A stretch of DNA of 64,000 bases from Branchiostoma floridae (taxonomy: Eukaryota; Chordata; Leptocardii; Amphioxiformes; Branchiostomatidae). Position 1 is the first letter of the stretch. The number at the start of each line of letters is the position of its first letter. Location of the stretch: NCBI RefSeq assembly GCF_000003815.2, contig NC_049996.1:13196419-13260418 (forward strand), written 5' to 3'. Below the pieces are notes generated by a model, which had not been told where the DNA came from, did no database searches, and saw only the letters and a program-made list of their open reading frames with translations. Below are positions 56,746 to 64,000 of this stretch, piece by piece. The translations under genes and the position numbers were made by a program.

Positions 56746-56803
56746 GACTATATCTCCATTTTTTCCTGGCTATAACAATGATAATGAAAAACAGGTAAAA
56801 CAT

Positions 56804-57095
56804 AGCTACGGCCACGTGGCGCGTTGGTACACCCGATCCCTCGATCTCGGAAGTTAAGCAACGCGCGGTCCGGACAGTGCTTGGATGGGGGACCAACCAA
56901 GGACGTCCGGATTGCTATAGCCTCACGAAGCTTTCCACAAAATCGTCTTCCGGGAGGGACGTAAAACGGGGGTCCCGTGCTCGAGGAGGTGCCTTGACCA
57001 CGTTAATCATCCTCATTACTCAACACATTGGTACCTGCCTATGGCACTGGCTGCAAATGCACCCGATATTATTATTATTATTATTATTATTATTA
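56804..57095 (+). mobile_element. 5S rRNA-derived SINE with (ATT)n tail
   Basis: The head 56804-56925 follows 5S rRNA: gctacggcca, gatctcggaagttaagcaa, agtgcttggatgggggacc and a closing gctatagcc, covering the internal A-box/C-box promoter. It is not a 5S gene, because the middle is diverged and a SINE body follows (cttccgggagggacgtaaaa, gtgctcgaggaggtgccttg), ending in att repeats (57067-57095). Confidence 0.85.
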
Positions 57096-57655
57096 CAATG
57101 CAACTAACAATGTGTTCTTTCTTTTACATGTGCTGTCTCCACATTTATACATCGATTCTGCTTGTTTAGGTAAGTAATGCTTACAAGTTACATATTCTAC
57201 ATGTACATGTATACTGTATGACAAAGGTAAAGGTTTTGCGAAAAACACTATCTTTAAGGCACAATATTCTACTTTGACACTGGAAACTAGAGATGCAATA
57301 CATGATAAGTTTGCTAGGTGGCATTACAGCATGGACTCCTGGCTATATGCATGTACATGTAGCATGATTTGCTTCAACTGTCACTATTTAGGACTCATCC
57401 ATTTCAGTACTATGTATGACCGCATTCTACGGCATTACAAGATTATTCGAAACATTGATTTTTTCTTATCTTCTTCGATGGAGAACCTAAACGGCAAGCC
57501 ACTTTGAATCCTGCCCGAATGTGGCCAAAAGAATATCTGGATTTGTGAGAATTTCTAGAACACACTACGAATTCACAGGAATAGAAATAATTTTTATTCT
57601 GACGGCGTTTTGGCTCATTCCTTTTCGCACGGAGGGGATATACAATGTAAGGTCC
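57096..57655. other. No gene recognised
   Basis: Unassigned; minus and plus frames overlap the next repeat. Confidence 0.35.
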
Positions 57656-57775
57656 ATTTGGAATTCCCAGTCCTGAATGTGGCACGAATGTGGCACGAAT
57701 TTTGCAAATACTTCATTCCGGCTGGTTCTGCTTGATTCCTGCTAATTTGGTTCCACTGTAAAGGCCCTATTACTA
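57656..57775 (+). repeat. Dispersed repeat (copy 2; partner at 6155-6285)
   Basis: Carries tggcacgaattttgcaaata and ggctggttctgcttgattcc; the gaatgtggcacgaatgtggc segment is a small internal duplication absent in copy 1. Confidence 0.7.
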
Positions 57776-57977
57776 TAGTAAATGTTTATACAACTCTGTG
57801 TGATCTATAGGTGCACAGCACTAGTCTGATCCCCAAAGAGACTTGATATCATGAATAAATCTACAAGAATGTTCCATTTAATGGACTGGACCATCCCGGT
57901 TATATTGTAAGTGCTCATCACTGTAAGTGGAATTCCATGTTGACACTACAACCCCCTCCATCAATAAATTAGTGAAG

Positions 57978-58429
57978 CAGGGTTCCAAATACCACCTGCA
58001 TATGCAGGTTAGTGCAGGTAACATTGGAGCTGTGCTGGTATTTCTGGTGTCTACCTGCACCTAACCTGCACTGGTCCATATACTGGGTATATACAGGCCT
58101 AGGTTACTGCAGGTAAAATTGGACAATTTGGAGCTGTGCAGCTCTTTCTGATGTCTACCTGCACCTAACCTGCACTGGTCCATGTACTAGGTTTTGATGT
58201 AACAATAGGTGTATGTGGATTGTTATTAGCTACATTAACTGTGTTATCACTTAAAAGTCTAGAATAAAAAAAAGCAATGCTGGTTCCTGAACAGTTTTAC
58301 CCCTGTAGTATGATCCATACTTCCTAAAGTCAGAGTCACCGTGGGTGCAGGTAAAATTTGTCTGGTGCAGGTAATTTTCAATGTTACCTGAACCAGTGCA
58401 GGTATGCAGAAAAGGTGTTGTAAGCCCTG
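57978..58429. mobile_element. hAT-like element, family c, copy 2 (longer)
   Basis: Ends are cagggttccaaatacc and the inverse ...gtaagccctg. Internal cacctaacctgcactggtcc occurs twice (about 58060 and 58160), so this copy has an internal partial duplication. The flanks share gtgaag. Confidence 0.78.
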
Positions 58430-58587
58430 GTGAAGTAAGTTAACCTTACAATTGTGTGCACTTTATTTTTATTTCGCCCTACAGAGAATTGTCTTTCTTT
58501 TTAGTCTAATGGAATTATAGCAAAACAATATGGCATTGACATCCAACTCAAATTGTTTATAGAGGAAGAATTTGATTTGATTAAGAC

Positions 58588-58977
58588 TTGATTGTGGATG
58601 TCATCAATTTTTGTCAGGTTCTACCAACTTGAAGGTGGTAAAATATATCGCATGGTAGCCTTGATTGTGTAGAAGTGACGATGGTAAGCCATGGCCGTTG
58701 TAGAAGTGAAACTTAAGTTTGATGTACAAGTTGGACCAATGTGGTAGCCATGACAAATGATCATGATACCAGTCTACCACACTTGTGTCCCTTTGTGCAC
58801 CTCTTGAATACATAACAATTTAAGAATAAATAAATTAAAATCCTGTTGGCTGTGAAACCAATTTTTCTTAAAAAATCTATTATATATATTTTTTTTTTCC
58901 CATCTTTTTTTATCTGCCCTAACACTAAATTTCGGGCCTGAAGACGACGTCATCCACAAACTTTACTTGCTGTGGCC
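58588..58977 (-). mobile_element. Harbinger-like element, copy 3 (left end decayed)
   Basis: The right end matches the family TIR (catccacaaactttacttgctgtggcc), followed by TTA (58978-58980). The interior shares accagtctaccacac and cctgttggctgtga with copies 1 and 2. The left end is only traceable as ggatgtcatcaatttttg near 58590. Confidence 0.75.
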
Positions 58978-58980
58978 TTA

Positions 58981-59325
58981 GTGCCAGTGACATTGTTTTT
59001 AATGGGTAAGAGTTTGTTACAAATTTACTGTCACACAAAGTCATAAGACTTTATTAATATTTATATTAGTCTAGTACAACAGTTGATTGAAGTGTCTGGC
59101 TTAACTTTATTGATGATTATTATTGACAGCCTTTGGTGTTAATTATGAAGCAGGCTTTCTCTGTCTCCACTAAAAGCATTTTTTACCTGGAGCACCTTGT
59201 GGAATGGGTAGAGTTGTGCATTAACACATAAACAGTAATCATTACTTCCAGGCTTGGAACAATCTTTAACTTTGGAACAGAGTCTCTTTATTACTATACT
59301 AGGGCCATGATTATATTGTAGCATG
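58981..59325. other. No feature recognised
   Basis: Unassigned AT-rich spacer. Confidence 0.4.
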
Positions 59326-59536
59326 TACTGTAAATGCAGAAACTTCCGCAGTGGTTTAATGTTTGCGGTTTTCGCTGTGGCAGCTTCACCACAAACTTAA
59401 AACCAACGCTAACATTTTTCCATGGCAGTAAGAGACTACAGTGCATGGTGCTACCGTGAACTTAAAACCGCAAAAAGTCCTTTTTCCTCGGTACCGCGAA
59501 ATTAAATCCCTGCAAACTTTAATACATTTTACAGTA
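59326..59536. mobile_element. TACTGTAAATG-family MITE, copy 4
   Basis: Complete from tactgtaaatgcagaaactt to ttttacagta, same orientation as copy 3, with the catttttccatggcagtaag core. Confidence 0.85.
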
Positions 59537-60641
59537 CCACAGCTTATACTTGGGACACTCTAGCTTTCAATACAGTCGTGTTCTGGACAGGGTGATAACT
59601 TGCCATGGGTTATCACACGGGGTTCTACTGTTATCACATGGGCTTCCGTAGAATTATTTGAACATACTTTGCTTGCACTGCAGCTTTACAGTTCAAAATT
59701 GGAATACCGTCTTCCAACATTGGAATCGATGTTGTTACAATTTTCTGTTTGAGGACACTTAATGTTTTCTCAAATTCTAAGTTAAACACATTTCATATTG
59801 AAACATGTGTATTATGACATAGATAGAATACAACATGTGTACTTGATCCCAACCTCCAGCGTGTAAGTGATTTTGTCTGAATTTCGTACGGGCCATTATG
59901 CATGTTACCTGTGGAAGAGTCCATTCTTGCATAGGAGCCATTGGGAAAACTCCATTCTGGGCTGGGATAACTTTGCAATACTTTCACTTTGGAGCAAAAG
60001 TTATTAGAATTTAGTTACAGTAACTGTATATTTTTGTGAGGCAAGGCAGATGGTCCAGGAGTGAAATACGCTATATTTTCTTGCAAATGTTTCCATTCCA
60101 TTTTTTTTGGGTTATCTTTTAATGATGATTTATCTCTTCTAATAAGCTGGGGACTCAAGTAATAAATCAGCTTTTATTGAATCAGTTTCTTGATAACACT
60201 AATAAAGATATGTTTGTTTACAATAAAGGAGAAACAATAGTGATGTTTGGATTGTCGATATTTCCTTTCCATCTTTCTGCCAGTAATTTTTCATTGTCAA
60301 ATTCTTTAACTGATATTTTAAGTGTCTTCCGTGCCTTCTGGAAGAATCCATATTAATAACTGTTTCCTTCCAACTCCAAATTAGATGATATCTGTTGCTG
60401 GAAGGCTATTTGAATTACTGTAGGCCATGTTAATTTCATTTTATCGATGACATCCGTGTGTGCATCAAATTCTGTCCTTTGAAAAAACATCAACAAAAAA
60501 CAGTTTTCGACACATTCTAAACCACACAAATCTTTGGAATATCATGACAATGAAAATATGCTGTCAGTTGCAATAAACTATTGGAAAATGGATTGCAATG
60601 TTGTAGAGTGCAAAAGTCATTTCCAAGATCAAATAAGAAGA
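59537..60641. other. No gene; scraps of two families
   Basis: 59910-59960 is a lone unit of the 36.3-kb tandem family. 60420-60480 (taggccatgttaatttcatt, tcgatgacatccgtg) is a Harbinger-like TIR scrap. The rest is unassigned. Confidence 0.45.
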
Positions 60642-60864
60642 TACTGTAAGTGCATTTAAGTTCGCGGGGATTTAGTTTTGCGGTAGCGGGAAAAAGGACT
60701 TTTCGTGTTGGTTTTAAGTTGGCGGTAGCATTTATTATAATGCACTGTAGTGTCTTACTGCCATGTAAAAATGATTATGATGGTTTTAATTTTGCAGTGA
60801 AGCGGCCACCGCAAAAACTGCGAACATTAAACCTCCGCGATCATTTCTGCATTCATTTTACTGT
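60642..60864. mobile_element. TACTGTAAATG-family MITE, copy 5
   Basis: Left tactgtaagtgcatttaagt, inner ggtagcgggaaaaaggactt, right inner gaacattaaacctccgcgat; the extreme right end has drifted (attttactgta). Confidence 0.78.
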
Positions 60865-61126
60865 ATTCAAGGTTTGGTCTTACGAGTGATGTGTATGCAA
60901 GTGATTTTACCCTGGCTGGGTATGCCCACAAGTTGTGTTTGATCACTCCATTTTCCAATTTCTCTTTTGCTAAACTTTTTTTTTGTGTACTTGCATTATT
61001 AGTCGAGAATATCATCCGTATATATAATTGAATCAAAATGGCCTCACATTCCAGTGACAGTCATTTATGTACTGGAAAGGATTGGCTATTGATATTCAAT
61101 GAAGGGCTGTCAGCCTATAATGTTTG
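60865..61126. other. No feature recognised
   Basis: Short unassigned spacer. Confidence 0.4.
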
Positions 61127-61472
61127 CAGGGCTCAAAATACTTTCTTCTGCGTACCTGCACTGGTGCAGGTAGCATTGAAAATTACCTGCACCAGACAAA
61201 TTTTACCTGCACCACTCTGAATTTGGGAAGTATGGATCATACTGAAATTGTTCAGGAACCATTGCTACTTTTTCTTTGATATTCTATAGGTGGTAACATT
61301 CAATGCAGCTAATAACAATCGACATACACCTACATCATATGACATTTATGTATAAAAGCCAGTACATGGACCAGTGCAGGTTACATGTAGGTGCAGGTAG
61401 ACATCAGAAATACCTGCACAGCTCCATTTTACCTGCACTAACCTGCATATGCAGGTGGTATTTCGAGCCCTG
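61127..61472. mobile_element. hAT-like element, family c, copy 3 with clear 5-bp TSD
   Basis: Ends are cagggctcaaaatac and the inverse gtatttcgagccctg. gtttg flanks both sides exactly (61122-61126, 61473-61477). The interior matches copy 1 in order. Confidence 0.87.
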
Positions 61473-61477
61473 GTTTG

Positions 61478-62049
61478 ATTGAAGGAACACAACAGAATGA
61501 TTGATAGGTGGATCAGTCCAGCTAAAACAACCACAAATCTTTGTGTGTGGGCAAGTTTGTGTACGGATCCAGGTAGTAAAATGTGTAATTTTCTTCCAAC
61601 ATTTGCGGTTAAAGCCACACCAATTTTATTTGTTGTGTCAGGTTTTTTCAGAAAAAAATTGGGTCGGTCGGTCGAAAAAAAAAATGAAAATTTTTTTTTT
61701 TACAAAAAGTCGGGGGTATAGGAGAGATCAAGGTTCTTACTTAAGTAACAGTTAATTTAGGGGGTAGCAAAGTCCAAAGTTTGAAGGAAATTTACCAAAA
61801 TAGGCATGTACAGCTACTGGAATTTGAGGCCCATACTTAATTTGAGAAAGGAGAGGCTGTGAAAAAAGGTGTGACCATCAATTTGAAAAGTTTTGTTTTT
61901 TTTCAAATCGGAAAAAATACGGTCTGGAAATCTGAGAAACAACAAATAAAAAATGGTGTAGCCTTAACATCACACAACAACATTGGGGGTGGGGGGTGGT
62001 CTGGGGTTAGTTCATCCAGAGGATGTAAAGGTTAAAAATCAGGACAGTT
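61478..62049. other. No gene recognised
   Basis: Contains an inverted-looking poly-A/poly-T junction at about 61676-61705 and a G-run near 61984-61997. Plus frames 61479-61755 are unsupported. Confidence 0.35.
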
Positions 62050-62275
62050 GAGTATGTACTGTACAGGTGGATACTTGTGGCCTAGGGGTCTAGGTTGTTT
62101 GGCCCATAACCCAGAGGTCCTGGGTTCGAATCTGTTAAAATTCCTTTTATCATTGTGCATCTCAACAGGAAAGGCACTTGACACAACTTTCCTCACTTCA
62201 CTCAGGTGGAACTTACCACCTTTAGAAAGGGCCATCTCTTGGATTATGTGTTTGACTAAAGCCATAGCTTGAGCA
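62050..62275 (+). mobile_element. tRNA-derived SINE, family 2
   Basis: Head with A-box-like tggcctaggggtctaggttg and B-box gggttcgaatc, then the body aacaggaaaggcacttgaca, aactttcctcacttcactca and ggtggaact. Tail unclear. Confidence 0.75.
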
Positions 62276-62464
62276 TATTAAAGAACCCACCACACTAATA
62301 AAAAAGAGCAGGGGTAACTCTCAGAATGAATGGTTCAAAACCTACTGTTCTACATATTTTGTTTGACCGTTTTTTTGGAAGTACCTATGGTAGTATTGAG
62401 GTCACCTGAGTTAAAGTGCCAAATAGCAGCGGCTCTAGACCCTTGCCATTCAGCCTCGCCTATT

Positions 62465-62765
62465 CTTGAATAGTTTCGTCAGGTTGGTACATCACTAAAT
62501 AAAGAGAGTGACTCTTTTTACACAACCAATGCTTTATTCTCACCAACGTGTCACCTTCTTCAGGGCATAACTGTACTGCAGGACAATGTACAACAGTCAG
62601 CTGACTGTACATATAAAAGTATGTTAGGACTTAACGTTTTGTGACCGCATCTGAACTGTGACCTGGGACACCTGTCCTGCAGTACAATTATGTGAACCAG
62701 TCAGAATTGCCCTGAAGAAGGTGACAGACGGTCACCGTAACGTCGGTGAGAATAAAGCACCGGTT
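62465..62765. mobile_element. Penelope-like terminal units in inverted pair
   Basis: The left arm (62465-62560, reversed) and right arm (about 62690-62765) share ccctgaagaaggtgaca, ggtgagaataaagca and ggttgtgtaaaaa. An inner inverted pair, tgtactgcaggaca / tgtcctgcagtaca, lies between. The right arm keeps the full hairpin motif; the left arm lost about 18 bases of it. No ORF. Confidence 0.55.
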
Positions 62766-63604
62766 GTGTAAAAATTATTTCTGCCCCGCCTATTGTAAGC
62801 TGTTCGCACTTTAGCCCCCAGGCACCCAAAATAATAATAACAACAATATCCCAGACAGTGATGGAAACATATGGACCTATTAGAGAAGCATTCTAGTCAG
62901 ACTTATTGTAACATATTGTGGCCTGGTCCATTCAGTATCTAAATGTAGTGTGGAGCCATTTGTTGTCTACGACGCATCACCAGGGAAATAACTGTCGATC
63001 AAGTAACGCTGGTTCCATCAATTTTGGAAAGACACTGTATACTGGGTAGCCATTTGGAGTCTAAGCTAAATTGATGTTCTACCTCTAAGCCTGACAAACT
63101 CTTGTTGTAAAGTGATATGTTCATAGCTTTAGAAATTAGATGTCAATGATAAATTGCAAGCTGTTTTTTTTCGGCAGGAGAAATGTAGATTCAAATAAAA
63201 ACATAAAGTGTGAAGTTACAAGCTTTAAGTTACAATGCAATCCATACACACATAGGCTTCGACAGGGGGGGGATAAAGACAAACAACATTCTCTTGCAGT
63301 GAAGCAGTCCGCTAAAACTACATAAAACCGCAGTAAACATTTACAGCTTTTCACAGGCTTATTGTTATTCCATCCCTTTATTGTTTTCTCTGATTTCTTA
63401 GGAGTTAGATACAATTGGCCATTGCTACCTCAGGCCATAGGGTCTTATTATAATAACCAGAAATCAGTTAATGTCAACTTGGTAAAATAATCTTGCTTCT
63501 AGGAGGTACCTGTATGAAGTGATTTGCAGATAGGACTTCTAACAAAAAAATTGTATTTGTCAAAAACCTAAAGTTTATAGTTTTAGGTGAAAAAAGCTAC
63601 TCAC
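62766..63604. other. No gene recognised
   Basis: Unassigned; would be the first intron if the exon at 63605 is real. A G-run occurs near 63265. Confidence 0.4.
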
Positions 63605-63731
63605 CTCAGTTCCTGTGGTGCTGCCGTCTTGTTTTGGCTTGACCAGTTGAATGGCATTGTCCACTGGAGCCCTCCAACGGTTTTTCTCGATGTGAAAGGG
63701 TGGCATGATGGTCTTCTGTCAGCTTCTTCTT
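63605..63731 (-). CDS. Probable first coding exon (34 codons), unknown gene
   Basis: On the minus strand, cagtttttgcag opens the exon. An in-frame TGA precedes the ATG at 63706. The frame reads MPPFHIEKNRWRAPVDNAIQ, then LVKPKQDGSTTGTE, and ends exactly at the consensus donor gag/gtgagt in phase 0. Acceptor, upstream stop, ATG and donor all agree. The protein is not recognised. Later exons would lie at lower coordinates and are not identified with certainty. Confidence 0.5.
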
Positions 63732-64000
63732 CTGCAAAAACTGAGTCAGTACATCATCTTTAGTGGAGAAAATATCATACATTTGTAAGGCCCTGTTCAC
63801 ACCCAAGAGTTCAAGTCAAACAAAACTGTTTTCTTTGAATGAATATGAAATAGACATTAAAGGAGACTTTGTCATAGATACTGTCTATGGTGCTGAAACG
63901 GCAGTTATTAGTGTTGTCCGATTAACCAACTGAAAAATAACACTTAAGCGTCAACCACTTATAGATTTGCTTAATATTAAGTCTGATTTTCATTAAACAA
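63732..64000. other. No feature recognised
   Basis: Flank upstream of the minus-strand exon; no promoter element assigned. Confidence 0.4.

Noticed and set aside
56804-56925. A functional 5S rRNA gene
   Set aside because: The middle is strongly diverged, there is no T-run terminator after the head, and a SINE body with (ATT)n tail follows.

Overview
The window looks like AT-rich, intron- and transposon-dense nuclear DNA from an invertebrate deuterostome. The mix of repeats fits a lancelet (Branchiostoma): tRNA- and 5S-headed SINEs, short TIR elements, decayed CR1/RTE-type LINEs and inverted elements with a Penelope-like 3' motif. The species is an inference. Three assembly gaps (3186-3697, 5020-5119, 7727-7826) interrupt the first 8 kb. 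There are no operons, CRISPR arrays or prokaryotic signals.

Host genes are sparse. The one firm call is a piece of a poly(ADP-ribose) glycohydrolase (PARG) gene on the + strand: three consecutive exons at 6920-6998, 7356-7464 and from 7691 into a gap. Other probable exons are shorter and unnamed: a + strand start exon at 41596-41700, a - strand terminal exon at 38632-38756, and three - strand start-type exons at 63605-63731, 51626-51700 and 25606-25689. All three of the last group end in phase 0, so they could be alternative first exons of one long - strand gene.

Layout. 0-10.8 kb: simple repeats, two MITE families, SINE pieces, a reverse transcriptase fragment, PARG exons, a tRNA-headed SINE. 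10.8-17.1 kb: a (CA)n block, then a 56-bp minisatellite split in phase by a 4,626-bp insertion (11845-16470) with 16-bp imperfect terminal inverted repeats and a 6-bp TATATA duplication. That insertion carries a long internal inverted repeat, a GC-box region, a probable leader exon, a damaged coiled-coil gene with a strong Kozak start, a ~170-bp repeat series with octamer motifs, and a poly(A) signal. 17-30 kb: sparse, with SINEs, TIR elements, LINE 3' remnants and a perfect 75-bp palindrome. 30-33 kb: two complete Harbinger-like elements with TTA duplications, then an inverted Penelope-like pair. 35.5-37 kb: two different diverged tandem arrays. 37.4-38.1 kb: a SINE cut by a hAT-type element with an 8-bp duplication; the empty target is visible at 8.86 kb. 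40.5-64 kb: very dense in short DNA transposons (several hAT-like families, some with 5-bp duplications; a TACTGTAAATG-ended family; Harbinger-like copies), plus a CR1 tail, an RTE tail, SINEs and another Penelope-like inverted pair.

The most unusual items are the 4.6-kb gene-bearing insertion, a hammerhead-like hairpin with a compensatory base change between copies, and the perfect 75-bp palindrome.
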